From NCBI RefSeq assembly GCF_001493375.1, contig NZ_LN929896.1, positions 646,808 through 710,807 on the forward strand: 64,000 nucleotides of DNA, read 5' to 3'. The position numbers and the translations under genes are program-made. How positions within the stretch are numbered: position 1 is the first letter of the stretch; each line of letters starts with the position of its first letter. This DNA is from Streptomyces specialis. Lineage in GTDB: Bacteria > Actinomycetota > Actinomycetes > Streptomycetales > Streptomycetaceae. The notes under the pieces are model-generated. The model saw only the letters and a list, made by a program, of their open reading frames with translations, was not told the DNA's origin and did no database searches. Below are positions 36,161-44,171 of the stretch, piece by piece.

Positions 36161-37678
36161 TCAGCCGGTGGACGAGGGGCCCCGGGCCGAGAAGTACTGA
36201 TCCATGCCGCGCAGGGTCAGCGTCCCGCCGAACTGCGCGGCCTGCGTCACGTGGACGTTCGTGAAGACCGCGAGCGGGATGTTGAGCGGCGGCTGGTGCT
36301 CGGGGTCGAAGACGACCGGGATGGCGCCGAACAGGTTCCCCTCCAGGCGCTCGGTGTACATGGTGACCGTGCCGTCCCGGAAGGTCGAGGTCGAGCCCCG
36401 CTGGGTCTCGACGTGACTGTAGACGCCCTCCCCGGCGCCCACGATCTGGTGCAGGTCCAGGACGTCCACCTGGTCGGCGGTGAACTTCAGGACCTGCTTG
36501 GTGGCGCCGCCGGCCGTCGTGATGTTGACGACGCCGTGGTAGTCGAGGTCGCGCAGGGTCAGGACGCTGGCCTCCAGGTACCAGGGCTCGTCGGGGACCA
36601 CGTACGGCGTCCGCTCGTCGGTCCCGGCGACCCGCTGCTCCACGGGACAGGGGAACGGCTCCTCGCCGTCCTCCTCCGGTGCCGGGGCGTCCGCCTCGCC
36701 GGTCGCGCCGGTCGCCGACTCCTCGCCGGCCGGGTCGCCCGACCCCTGATCGGTCTCCCCGCCGGCCGCTCCCGCCGTGGCGCCACCGGCGTCACCGGTG
36801 GTGTCCGCGCTACCCGCGTCACCCTCGGCGTCCGCCGGCTGCCCGGACCGCTGGGACGGGTCCGGCTCGTCGGCCGGGGCCGTCTCCTGGGGCTCCTCGG
36901 GCTCTTCCGCCGGAGCGCCGGGCGCGGCCGGATCATCCGGCTCCTCCGGTTCCGCCGGCTGTTCCGGCTCCTCCGGCTCGGCGGGCGCGGTGCCGTCGCC
37001 CTCGTCGCCCTCGTCGCCGGGGGTGAGCAGGTCGATCAGGCCGTTGCCGAGGTCCTTCAGCCCCTGCCCGAGCCCCAGGGGATCGAGCGGATCGCTCTCC
37101 GCGACCGGCTCCTCGGTCAACGGTTCCTCGCCGGACGGCGGCTCGCCGGCCGCCTGCTCCTCGGCGGTCGCTTCCCCGGTGGTCTCGTCCCTGGTCCGCC
37201 CGGTCGCGGCGGTGTCCTCGGGGGCGCTGCGCGGAGTCTCCTCCTCCGGCGCCTGCCCGTCGTCGGCGGCGGGCTCGTCCTGTGGGGCCTCGTCCGCGGG
37301 CTCCCCGGACTCCGCCGCGGGCGCTTCGGCGGCGGGCTCCTCCGTAGGTTCTTCGGTGGGTTCTTCGGTGGGTTCTTCAGTGGGCTCTTCCGCGGGTGCC
37401 TCGGTGGGCTCCTCCCCGGCGGGCTGCTCCGTTCCGGCGGTGTCCGACACCTCGACGCAGGGGGCGTCCTGGAACGGGTTGTCCACCGAGGGGTCGGCGC
37501 GGGCCAGCGAGGAGGTGAAACCCATCCCCAGCATGGCCGCCGAGGGCATCGCCGCCAGGGCGATGGCCTTCCCCACGGGCATCCGCAGGCGCGTGAGCAC
37601 CGATCTGCGCGGGGCGGCGTGCCGTGCCGCCCCCTCGTCCTGGGGCGCGGATCCCGCGGCTATCTCTTCACTCGGCAC
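36161..37678 (-). CDS. secreted acidic Pro/Glu-repeat protein of the DUF6230-DUF6114 operon
   Basis: 505 residues, GTG 37678, overlapping the DUF6114 gene by 11 nt. A basic N-terminus and hydrophobic segment (KAIALAAMPSAAMLGMGFTSSLA) look like a signal peptide or anchor. Residues about 60-330 are low-complexity Glu/Pro/Ala/Thr with tandem EEPT units. The last 170 residues are a compact domain with conserved-looking Cys (PFPCPVEQRV), VLTLRDLDYHGV, FTADQVDVLDLHQIV and LPLAVFTNVHVTQAAQF-like segments. That part resembles the ligand-type beta domain seen in its operon partner. Function unknown; I recall related proteins downstream of DUF6114 in streptomycetes. Confidence 0.75.
   Translation of the reverse strand: MPSEEIAAGSAPQDEGAARHAAPRRSVLTRLRMPVGKAIALAAMPSAAMLGMGFTSSLARADPSVDNPFQDAPCVEVSDTAGTEQPAGEEPTEAPAEEPTEEPTEEPTEEPTEEPAAEAPAAESGEPADEAPQDEPAADDGQAPEEETPRSAPEDTAATGRTRDETTGEATAEEQAAGEPPSGEEPLTEEPVAESDPLDPLGLGQGLKDLGNGLIDLLTPGDEGDEGDGTAPAEPEEPEQPAEPEEPDDPAAPGAPAEEPEEPQETAPADEPDPSQRSGQPADAEGDAGSADTTGDAGGATAGAAGGETDQGSGDPAGEESATGATGEADAPAPEEDGEEPFPCPVEQRVAGTDERTPYVVPDEPWYLEASVLTLRDLDYHGVVNITTAGGATKQVLKFTADQVDVLDLHQIVGAGEGVYSHVETQRGSTSTFRDGTVTMYTERLEGNLFGAIPVVFDPEHQPPLNIPLAVFTNVHVTQAAQFGGTLTLRGMDQYFSARGPSSTG
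37341..37388 (-). repeat. 12-bp tandem repeat encoding TEEP units
   Basis: Four near-identical 12-nt units (consensus TCGGTGGGTTCT on the plus strand) encode EEPT repeats in the acidic protein. A repeat of this kind can expand or contract in frame. Unit 1 and unit 4 carry substitutions. Confidence 0.75.
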
Positions 37679-38210
37679 GATGCTTCCCCTTCTCCGGGTC
37701 CTTCCCCGGATCCGGCGCGACCCCCAGGAAGCCGGCCGGCGCGCCGCCGGTGCCCGGGGCGGGGTCCGGCGGCTCCCGGTCCCCTCTGTCCTGCTCCGCC
37801 TCGGCCCGCTGCTCCCCCGGAGCCCAGGCCACGCTCAGCGCGCCGCCGATCATTCCCGCGAGGAATCCCATGAAGAAGCCGCCGAAGTTGGAGACGATCA
37901 GGGAGACCAGGGAGAGCAGGATCGCCGCCGCGCCGGCGAATATCCGCACATGCGGCTGGAACCACATGGTGAGCCCCAGGATCGCCAGCAGAACCCCGAT
38001 GACCATCGACCCGGCCCCCGCCGTGGTCGCCATCCGTACCGTGAGGTCACCGAAGCTGACCCCCCGGTACGGGAACCACGCGATCGGCAGCCCGGCGAAC
38101 ATGGTGAAGAGGCCGGCCCAGAACGGCCGCCGCCACCGGAAGGCGCGGAACGCGAGGCGTCCGCGGGTGACGAGCGAGATCTGCGACGTTTCTGCGGTGT
38201 GGGTGCTCAC
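37668..38210 (-). CDS. DUF6114 integral membrane protein
   Basis: 180 residues, GTG 38210. About four hydrophobic helices: FWAGLFTMFAGLPIAWFPY, GAGSMVIGVLLAILGLTMWF, IFAGAAAILLSLVSLIVSNF and FFMGFLAGMIGGALSVAW; then a hydrophilic, acidic/Pro-rich C-terminal tail. It matches what I know as the DUF6114 family, found in actinobacteria between a DUF6230 gene and a larger partner, as here. Role unknown; the operon suggests a membrane component working with two exported proteins. Confidence 0.82.
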   Translation of the reverse strand: MSTHTAETSQISLVTRGRLAFRAFRWRRPFWAGLFTMFAGLPIAWFPYRGVSFGDLTVRMATTAGAGSMVIGVLLAILGLTMWFQPHVRIFAGAAAILLSLVSLIVSNFGGFFMGFLAGMIGGALSVAWAPGEQRAEAEQDRGDREPPDPAPGTGGAPAGFLGVAPDPGKDPEKGKHRAE

Positions 38211-38330
38211 GGCACGTACTCCCCTGGTGGAGCGGGTTCTCTGGCGGGCACGCGCGGTACTGCGGTGCTCGCGTGGGCCCGGGACGGAAGACGGAGGGCA
38301 CCGCTTCCGCCCCGGGCGGGGTTCAAGCCG

Positions 38331-38957
38331 TCAGAAGCACTCGTTCTTGCCCCTGTGCAGGCTCAGGCTGAGGTCGGTCAGCTCGAACGTGCCGGCGGAG
38401 GTGGCCCACGCCGTCTGCTCGACGTCCTCGAGGTAGGCCCGCTCCGCCTGCTGGGCGAAGGAACCGGGAATGTAGCTGCCGGCCGCCGGATCCGGACCGT
38501 AGTCCTCCGAGGTGGAGCTGGCGCTGACACCGATGTCGATGTTGGTGAACGTGGCATCGGTGTCGAGCTGCGAGAGATCGATGAAGAGGTTGTCGGCCTC
38601 GACCGGGTTGTCCGGGTCGGTCCCCGCGTTGATCCTGAGCGTGACATCCCCGATCACGGGAATGCCCGGAATGACGACGGACTGGCAGAGGTCCGTGATG
38701 GTGGCGTGGTCGAACGCGGACACCACGACCGGCTGATCGCTCTTGCCCGCCGGGTCCACGGTCGAGCCGTACTGGACCAGCCCTCGGCCGTCCAGCGTCG
38801 CCGCCGTCACCTTGAACTCCTGTCCGGACACGCTGAACGAAGCGGCCAGCGCGCCTTGGGCGAGAGCGACGCCTATGGCCGCGGTAGCGGCCACGCTCGG
38901 CACCATGACCAGCCCGAATCGCCGCCATCTAGTGCCGCCGCGAGCCTGTGACTCCAT
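38331..38957 (-). CDS. DUF6230 family exported protein
   Basis: 208 residues. ATG 38957 follows a near-perfect ribosome-binding site (AAAGGAGG). The N-terminus RWRRFGLVMVPSVAATAAIGVALAQGALA is a signal/anchor segment, followed by a beta-rich domain (SFSVSGQEFKVTAATLDGRGLVQYG ... LRINAGTDPDNPVEADNLFIDL, split for length) and a C-terminal LSLSLHRGKNECF with one Cys. Old annotations call relatives cholesterol esterase, without a visible hydrolase triad. First gene of the three-gene operon, with a long promoter region containing two dyads. Confidence 0.82.
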   Translation of the reverse strand: MESQARGGTRWRRFGLVMVPSVAATAAIGVALAQGALAASFSVSGQEFKVTAATLDGRGLVQYGSTVDPAGKSDQPVVVSAFDHATITDLCQSVVIPGIPVIGDVTLRINAGTDPDNPVEADNLFIDLSQLDTDATFTNIDIGVSASSTSEDYGPDPAAGSYIPGSFAQQAERAYLEDVEQTAWATSAGTFELTDLSLSLHRGKNECF

Positions 38958-39361
38958 GACTTCCTCCTTTTCGGACCAACATCCCCCCGCGTCCCGGCGA
39001 TCGTCGTCCGGGCGAACCGCGCCGGGCGCCGGGCGCCGGGGAGGAGAAGTGCCCCCGGGCTGCACCCCGGCGACAGCCACTGTCCGCGAGTGATGAACGG
39101 CCTCCCTGCGGACCAGGTCCCACCGCCGGCGGGAACCCCCCTGGTCCGAGGCCGACGCGTGGCTCCGTCGGCTTGGCCGATCGTGGTCCATCTCACGAGA
39201 TGACACAAGAGGTTCGTTACTTGCGAGTAATACTTCTGTGGTGGATACGGGACAAATGACCTTGGCCGCTCACGGAACGTGCACACCACGGGGGAGCACA
39301 CACAATCCCGAATCGGGCGCAACCTCCCCGAAACCTCCACCGATCTGGACGGAGAGTGACG
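38958..39361 (-). promoter_or_regulatory. long promoter region of the DUF6230 operon with two tandem dyads
   Basis: About 400 nt without a gene, all upstream of the DUF6230 operon; the rest of the gap is the terminator of the TPR gene. Two 14-bp inverted repeats start 28 bp apart. CATCTCACGAGATG (39189-39202) is perfect in its 6-bp arms, and TTACTTGCGAGTAA (39217-39230) is symmetric except for one pair. They lie 232 nt or more upstream of the start codon in an AT-richer stretch, so they probably bind regulators near a distal promoter. Regulator unknown. Confidence 0.55.
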
Positions 39362-39399
39362 GCGGCCACGTTTACCAAGCTTTGGTAAAACGTGGCCGC
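39362..39399. terminator. strong hairpin after the TPR/thioredoxin genes
   Basis: Arms GCGGCCACGTTTACCA and TGGTAAAACGTGGCCGC pair over 16 bp with one bulged base and a short AGCTT loop. It begins about 25 nt after the minus-strand stop at 39425. This is one of the longest hairpins in the window. Confidence 0.8.
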
Positions 39400-39424
39400 G
39401 GCGCGCGTGTGGGATGCTCCGGGC

Positions 39425-39868
39425 TCAGAAGAGCACGCGCGCGAGCGCGCCCCGGGCCGCGATGACGCGCGGATCGTCACCACCGACCACTTCGAACAGC
39501 TCCAGCAGCCGGATCCTGGCGGTGTCCCGGTCCTCCCCGGCCGTCCGCCGCACGGTGCTCACCAGCCGTCCGAACGCGTCCTCGACATGGCCGCCGACCA
39601 GGTCGAGATCGGCCACGGCGAGCTGCGCCGCCACGTCGTCCGGCCGCTCCGCCGCCTCCTTGCGGACGCGCTCGGGGTCGAGTTCCCGCACCCGGATCAG
39701 CAGCTCGGCCTGGGCCAGGCCGAGCTTCGCCTCCAGGTTCGCCGGCTCGTCGGCCAGCACGTTCCGGTACGCCTGTACGGCGCCGCCGAGGTCGCCGTTG
39801 TCCAGCGCCGCGTGCGCCGCGGCCAGCGTGGGGTTGGCCGGGGGGACGGGGCTGTCTCCTCTCCACAT
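39425..39868 (-). CDS. TPR-type C-terminal half of a CnoX-like thioredoxin/TPR protein
   Basis: 147 residues from ATG 39868, whose A lies in the stop of the thioredoxin frame (TGATG). It contains a tetratricopeptide-like region (AHAALDNGDLGGAVQAYRNVLADEPANLEAKLGLA, split by turns) and ends GGHVEDAFGRLV ... LARVLF, which is the C-terminus of the single-chain thioredoxin-TPR co-chaperone of streptomycetes as I recall it. The two frames are therefore either one gene split by a one-base shift (true mutation or sequencing error in the GGCGGCGGC run) or two coupled genes. Confidence 0.8.
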   Translation of the reverse strand: MWRGDSPVPPANPTLAAAHAALDNGDLGGAVQAYRNVLADEPANLEAKLGLAQAELLIRVRELDPERVRKEAAERPDDVAAQLAVADLDLVGGHVEDAFGRLVSTVRRTAGEDRDTARIRLLELFEVVGGDDPRVIAARGALARVLF

Positions 39869-40455
39869 CAGCCGCCGCCTACGCGCCGGGTCGGCTGTAC
39901 CGGCCCGGGCGCCTGCTGGGCCGCCACGGCGCTCTCGGGATCGACGGGCGTGCCGACGATGCCGAAGCGCTGCTCGGCGGCCTGGATGAGCTGGTCGAGA
40001 ACCTGGCGGACCTGCGGCTCGGGCGCCGCGCCCTGGAACAGCGGCAGCGCCTGACCGGCGATCACCGCGAAGACGGCGGGGATGCCCTGCACCCCGAACT
40101 GCTGGAAGAGCATCTGGTTGGTGTCGACGTCGATCTTGGCGAGCACGAACCGGCCGGCGTACTCCGCGGCCAGCCGCTCCAGCACCGGGCTGAGCTGCTT
40201 GCACGGCTCGCACCACTCGGCCCAGAAGTCGATGACGACCGGCACCTCGGTGCTGCGCTGGAGCACCTCCTGCTCGAACCCCGCCTCGTCGACGTCGATC
40301 ACGAGCCGGACGGCGGACGCGTCCGCCTGCGGCCCGGCCGACGCCTGGGCCGCGCGCTGGGCCCGGGCCTGCTCCGCCTTCTGCTTGGCCTCCGCGGCGG
40401 CCTTCACCGCGGAGAGGTCGACGGCTCCGCTCATGGACATGTTGCGTGGCTGCAT
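39868..40455 (-). CDS. thioredoxin-domain protein (N-terminal half of CnoX-like protein)
   Basis: 195 residues, ATG 40455 (MQPRNMSMSG). A charged coiled N-terminus rich in Ala/Lys/Gln precedes a thioredoxin fold with active-site WCEPC at residues 81-85, cis-Pro in GVQGIPAVFAV and GAAPEPQVRQVLDQLI. The frame stops at a TGA just after QPTRRVGGG, where the homologous single-chain protein continues into a TPR domain. The Trx motif has Glu-Pro instead of Gly-Pro between the cysteines. Likely role: redox or holdase co-chaperone for cytoplasmic proteins. Confidence 0.88.
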   Translation of the reverse strand: MQPRNMSMSGAVDLSAVKAAAEAKQKAEQARAQRAAQASAGPQADASAVRLVIDVDEAGFEQEVLQRSTEVPVVIDFWAEWCEPCKQLSPVLERLAAEYAGRFVLAKIDVDTNQMLFQQFGVQGIPAVFAVIAGQALPLFQGAAPEPQVRQVLDQLIQAAEQRFGIVGTPVDPESAVAAQQAPGPVQPTRRVGGG

Positions 40456-40535
40456 GGGTCCAGTCTCCCCCCTCCGGACGGCGTTCAGGAACGCGCACCC
40501 GCCCCCGTCCCAGGTGTGCCGTACAGCCAGTGCCG

Positions 40536-42236
40536 CTAGAACGTCGGCGGCTCCGTATAGCTGCCCCATTCGTCCCGGAGCACGCCGCAGATCTCGCCGA
40601 GAGTGGCCTCGGCGCGGGTGGCGTCGAGCATCGGCTCGATCATGTTCCGCCCGGAACGCGCGGCGTCCAGCAGTCCGGCCAGCGCCGCGCGGACCGCCGC
40701 GTCGTCGCGGGCGGCGCGGCGGGCGGCGAGGGCCCGCACCTGGTCGCGCTCCACCTCGTGGCCGACGCGGAGGATCTCCAGGTCGCCGGTGACGGACTCG
40801 GTGTGCCGGTTGACGCCGACGACATGCTTCTCGCCCTTCTCCAGCGCCTGCTGATACCGGAAGGCGGACTCGGCGATCTCCCCGGTGAACCAGCCGTCCT
40901 CGATGCCGGCGAGGAGCCCCGAGGTGACCGGCCCGATCGGGTGCTCCCCGCCGGGGACGGCCCGCCGGCCGCGTTCGAGGACGCGCGCGAAGATCTTCTC
41001 GGCGTCGGCCTCGATCCGGTCGGTGAGCTGCTCCACGTACCACGCGCCGCCCAGCGGGTCGGCGACGTTGGTGACGCCGGTCTCCTCCATCAGCACCTGC
41101 TGGGTGCGCAGCGCGATCTCGGCGGCCCGCTCGCTGGGCAGCGCCAGGGTCTCGTCCAGGGCGTTGGTGTGCAGCGAGTTGGTGCCGCCGAGGACGGCGG
41201 CGAGGGCTTCGACGGCGGTGCGGACCACGTTGTTGTACGGCTGCTGCGCGGTGAGGGAGACGCCGGCCGTCTGCGTGTGGAAGCGGAGCCACTGCGCGCG
41301 CTCGCTGGTCGCGCCGTAGACGTCGCGCAGCCAGCGGGCCCAGATGCGGCGGGCGGCGCGGAACTTGGCGATCTCCTCGAAGAAGTCGATGTGGGCGTCG
41401 AAGAAGAACGACAGGCCGGGCGCGAACGCGTTCACGTCCAGGCCGCGGGAGAGGCCCAGCTCCACGTACCCGAAGCCGTCGGCGAGGGTGTACGCCAGCT
41501 CCTGGGCGGCCGTGGCCCCCGCTTCCCTGATGTGGTAGCCGGAGACGGACAGCGGCTTGTAGGCGGGGACGCGGGCGGCGCAGAACTCCATGAGGTCCCC
41601 GATGAGGCGCAGGTGCGGCCCGGGGGCGAACAGCCACTCCTTCTGCGCGATGTACTCCTTGAAGATGTCCGTCTGGAGCGTGCCGTCGAGGACCTTGGGA
41701 TCGACGCCCTGCCGCTCGGCGGCCACCAGGTACATGCAGAAGACGGGGACGGCGGGGCCGCTGATGGTCATCGAGGTGGTGACCTCGCCCAGCGGGATGC
41801 CCCGGAAGAGGACGTCCATGTCGGCGGCGGAGTCCACGGCCACGCCGCAGTGGCCGACCTCGCCGAGCGAGCGGGGGTCGTCGGAGTCGCGGCCCATGAG
41901 CGTCGGCATGTCGAAGGCGACGGAGAGCCCGCCGCCGCCCGCGCCGAGGATCATCCGGTACCGCTCGTTGGTCTGCTCGGCGTTCCCGAAGCCGGCGAAC
42001 TGGCGGATCGTCCAGGTCCGCCCCCGGTAGCCGGTGGGGTACAGCCCCCGGGTGAACGGGAACTCGCCGGGCCAGCCGATGCGCTCGAAGCCCTCGTACC
42101 GGTCGCCGGGGCGGGGGCCGTAGACGGGCTCGACGGGGTCGCCGGAGAGCGTGGTGAAGTCGGCGTCCCGGGTGTGGGCCGCGTCGAAACGGGCCTGCCA
42201 GCGCCGGCGGCCCGCCGAGATGAGGTCGTCGTCCAT
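40536..42236 (-). CDS. icmA: isobutyryl-CoA mutase large subunit IcmA
   Basis: Adenosylcobalamin-dependent enzyme that, with a small B12-binding subunit, interconverts isobutyryl-CoA and n-butyryl-CoA. 566 residues, the same as the characterised Streptomyces IcmA as I recall. The substrate-pocket residues are Phe80 (TIRQF) and Gln198 (KEYIAQKE), the published distinction from methylmalonyl-CoA mutase, which has Tyr and Arg there. No cobalamin-binding domain (DxHxxG) is present, so the small subunit must be encoded elsewhere. A 24-bp palindrome lies 7 nt upstream of the ATG and leaves no strong ribosome-binding site. meaB and the epimerase lie 13-16 kb away. Confidence 0.95.
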   Translation of the reverse strand: MDDDLISAGRRRWQARFDAAHTRDADFTTLSGDPVEPVYGPRPGDRYEGFERIGWPGEFPFTRGLYPTGYRGRTWTIRQFAGFGNAEQTNERYRMILGAGGGGLSVAFDMPTLMGRDSDDPRSLGEVGHCGVAVDSAADMDVLFRGIPLGEVTTSMTISGPAVPVFCMYLVAAERQGVDPKVLDGTLQTDIFKEYIAQKEWLFAPGPHLRLIGDLMEFCAARVPAYKPLSVSGYHIREAGATAAQELAYTLADGFGYVELGLSRGLDVNAFAPGLSFFFDAHIDFFEEIAKFRAARRIWARWLRDVYGATSERAQWLRFHTQTAGVSLTAQQPYNNVVRTAVEALAAVLGGTNSLHTNALDETLALPSERAAEIALRTQQVLMEETGVTNVADPLGGAWYVEQLTDRIEADAEKIFARVLERGRRAVPGGEHPIGPVTSGLLAGIEDGWFTGEIAESAFRYQQALEKGEKHVVGVNRHTESVTGDLEILRVGHEVERDQVRALAARRAARDDAAVRAALAGLLDAARSGRNMIEPMLDATRAEATLGEICGVLRDEWGSYTEPPTF

Positions 42237-42243
42237 GACCCCA

Positions 42244-42267
42244 ATTTACTTGGACGTCCTAGTAAAT
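42244..42267. promoter_or_regulatory. 24-bp near-perfect palindrome at the icmA start
   Basis: ATTTACT-T-GGACGTCC-T-AGTAAAT: every position is symmetric except one pair (T/T). It ends 7 nt from the icmA ATG, so a bound protein would block the promoter or start region. The nearby MarR gene (42687-43220) is a candidate binder, unproven. Its AT-rich arm (AAGTAAATT on the minus strand) could also serve as a -10 element for a near-leaderless transcript. Confidence 0.8.
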
Positions 42268-42286
42268 GTCGAGCGCACACGGAAGG

Positions 42287-42311
42287 ACCCCCGGGGAAGC
42301 ACCCCGGGGGT
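42287..42311. terminator. perfect 10-bp hairpin between the DUF3817 gene and icmA
   Basis: ACCCCCGGGG / CCCCGGGGGT with an AAGCA loop, 22 nt after the DUF3817 stop and 20 nt before the icmA palindrome. It probably ends the MarR-DUF3817 transcript and insulates icmA. Confidence 0.8.
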
Positions 42312-42332
42312 GAGGAGATGACGGTGGGGCCG

Positions 42333-42668
42333 TTACGCCCCGACGGGCTCGGCCTCGTCCTCGGCCGCGACGAGGGGAAGGGTCTCGGCGGCGATTCTGC
42401 GTTCCACCACGAAGGCCGCGAACGGGATCGTCCCCGCGACCAGCACCCACAGCAGCTTCCCGAACGACCAGCGGGCCTTCTGGCCGAGGTCGAACGCGAA
42501 GACGAGGTAGACGATGTAGAACAGCCCGTGGACCTGCGAGACCACGAGGGTGACGTCCTCGCCCGTGTCGAAGCCGTACTTGAAGATCATGCAGGTGCAT
42601 AGGACCAGCAGCATCACGGCGGTGACATAGGCCATGACGCGGTACCGCGTGAGCACACTCCGCTTCAT
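42333..42668 (-). CDS. DUF3817 small membrane protein (copy 1)
   Basis: 111 residues, ATG 42668, 18 nt downstream of a MarR gene on the same strand. Three hydrophobic helices: VMAYVTAVMLLVLCTCMIF, QVHGLFYIVYLVFAFDLG and LLWVLVAGTIPFAAFVVERR. The HGL-x-Y motif and C-terminal ERR are characteristic of DUF3817. A second copy lies at 51112-51456 beside another MarR gene. Function unknown. Confidence 0.88.
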   Translation of the reverse strand: MKRSVLTRYRVMAYVTAVMLLVLCTCMIFKYGFDTGEDVTLVVSQVHGLFYIVYLVFAFDLGQKARWSFGKLLWVLVAGTIPFAAFVVERRIAAETLPLVAAEDEAEPVGA

Positions 42669-42686
42669 GCCGGAGAGCCTATCCGG

Positions 42687-43220
42687 TCATTCGGGGCGAT
42701 CTTCCCCGGGTCCCGTGGCCTCGAAGTCGCGGGCGGCGACCCGCAGCGGGCGCAGCAGCGCGAAGATCTCCCGGCACTCGTCGGCGTCGTAGACACCCAG
42801 GCCGAAGTCGGCCGCCATCAGGTCGCGGGTCGCCGCGTCGCACACCGCGCGGCCCTCGTCGGTGATGGAGGCCAGGGTGCCGCGCCCGTCGTTGGGGTTG
42901 GGGCGCTTGGTGACCAGCCCGGAGCGGACCAGCCGGTCCACGGTGTTGGTGACGGACGTGGGGTGCACCATCAGCCGCTCGCCGATCTTGGACATCGGCA
43001 GCTCGCCCGCCCGGCTGAAGGTCAGCAGGACCAGGGCCTCGTACCGGGCGAACGTCAGCCCGTACGGCTTCACCACCGCGTCGACCTCGGCGAGCAGGAT
43101 CTGGTGCGCCCGCATGATCGAGGTGATCGCGGACATCGAGGGCACCGATCCCCAGCGCCGCTTCCACAGGTCGTCGGCGCGGGCGATCGGGTCGAACGGA
43201 AGGCTGAGCGGTTTCGGCAC
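42687..43220 (-). CDS. MarR-family transcriptional regulator (copy 1)
   Basis: 177 residues, ATG 43220. Winged HTH: LTFARYEALVLLTFSRAGELPMSKIGERLMVHPTSVTNTVDRL (given here only to mark the span) with wing KRPNPNDGRGTLASITDEGRAV. Co-transcribed with the DUF3817 gene, and upstream of icmA. Streptomycetes show this MarR-DUF3817-mutase order, so it is a candidate regulator of icmA. Ligand unknown. Confidence 0.92.
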   Translation of the reverse strand: MPKPLSLPFDPIARADDLWKRRWGSVPSMSAITSIMRAHQILLAEVDAVVKPYGLTFARYEALVLLTFSRAGELPMSKIGERLMVHPTSVTNTVDRLVRSGLVTKRPNPNDGRGTLASITDEGRAVCDAATRDLMAADFGLGVYDADECREIFALLRPLRVAARDFEATGPGEDRPE

Positions 43221-43277
43221 ATCCGCGACCCTACCGGCTGGTCAGCACGGGAGTTGAGGCGTTCCGGCCCTTGGTCG

Positions 43278-44171
43278 TCAGCCGGTGCCCGACTCCGCGT
43301 CCCGGTCGGTGTCCGGCGACTCGGGGGTCCGCTGCTCGGACCCGGCCGGGCAGACTCCTTCCGCCGCGGCCCCGGCGGACCCGGCCACCACGCCGACGAG
43401 GCAGTCGGCCGTCGGGTCCGGCTCCGCCGCGTCCGACGCGGTGCCCTCGAACCCGGGGAACGGAGGCAGGTCGGCCAGCACCCGCAGCACCGCCAGCCGG
43501 TTGCCGTCGCGCGCCAGGTACACCCGGGCCCGCTCGGGGGCGAGGGCGATCGGGCCGAAGTCGGTGACGTGCAGCGACGCCTCCGTACCCGCCAGGGCGT
43601 GCGCGATCGCCCCGGGCGCGATGTCCGTCCACTGCACGGCCCCGCAGCCCCACAGGACCTCCAGGCGGAGCCGCTCCTCGATCTCCCGCGCCGACTTCTC
43701 GTCGGGGAACTCCAGCAGTTCGAAGATCGCGAAGGCCCCGTCCCGGCCGGTGTACGAACGCACGGTGGTCTCCGCGCCGGCCGACCCGGTCGGCGACGCC
43801 TCCCACTCGCACTCCGTCCGCCACCATTCCAGCGTCTGCGGCGATGCCCCGGACTCGGAGGCGGTGGTCCACCGCAGGTCCTCGTACCCGGGCAGGGCGG
43901 CGGGCGGCAGGACGACGGCGGTCGGGGTCTCGGTCGGACCGCCGGTGGCGGCGGGCGGCGGCGCGGTGTCGTCCTCGCGCCAGGGAGCGAGCTGCCAGGT
44001 GGCGGCGAGCAGGGCCGCCGCGGTGGCGGGCGACACCGCCGCCGTCGCGGCCCGGCGGTGGGCGCGGCGCCGCTCGCCGCGCCGCCGGGCGGCCTCGGGC
44101 CCGGCCAGCACGACGACGGGTTCCAGGTCCCGGGCGAGGTCCTTGAGCCGGCGGTCCAGGGGGTCGGTCAT
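43278..44171 (-). CDS. putative anti-sigma factor/membrane protein partner of the ECF sigma factor
   Basis: 297 residues; the ATG overlaps the sigma stop (ATGA), the standard sigma/anti-sigma arrangement. The N-terminus is basic and cytosolic (PEAARRRGERRRAHRR) and is followed by one membrane helix at about 41-60. An extracytoplasmic domain of about 230 residues contains WRTECEWEA, LRLEVLWGCGAVQW and CLVGVV, with at least four Cys that could form disulfides. No zinc-anti-sigma HxxxCxxC motif is visible, so the anti-sigma role rests on gene order. Confidence 0.72.
   Translation of the reverse strand: MTDPLDRRLKDLARDLEPVVVLAGPEAARRRGERRRAHRRAATAAVSPATAAALLAATWQLAPWREDDTAPPPAATGGPTETPTAVVLPPAALPGYEDLRWTTASESGASPQTLEWWRTECEWEASPTGSAGAETTVRSYTGRDGAFAIFELLEFPDEKSAREIEERLRLEVLWGCGAVQWTDIAPGAIAHALAGTEASLHVTDFGPIALAPERARVYLARDGNRLAVLRVLADLPPFPGFEGTASDAAEPDPTADCLVGVVAGSAGAAAEGVCPAGSEQRTPESPDTDRDAESGTG

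Noticed and set aside
36161-37678. Acidic Pro/Glu protein as a TonB-like or cell-wall anchored LPXTG protein
   Set aside because: No LPXTG sorting signal and no TonB-type C-terminal domain; only low-complexity repeats followed by an unknown domain.
40536-42236. Methylmalonyl-CoA mutase
   Set aside because: Phe80 and Gln198 are the isobutyryl-CoA mutase residues, and the cobalamin domain is absent as in IcmA.
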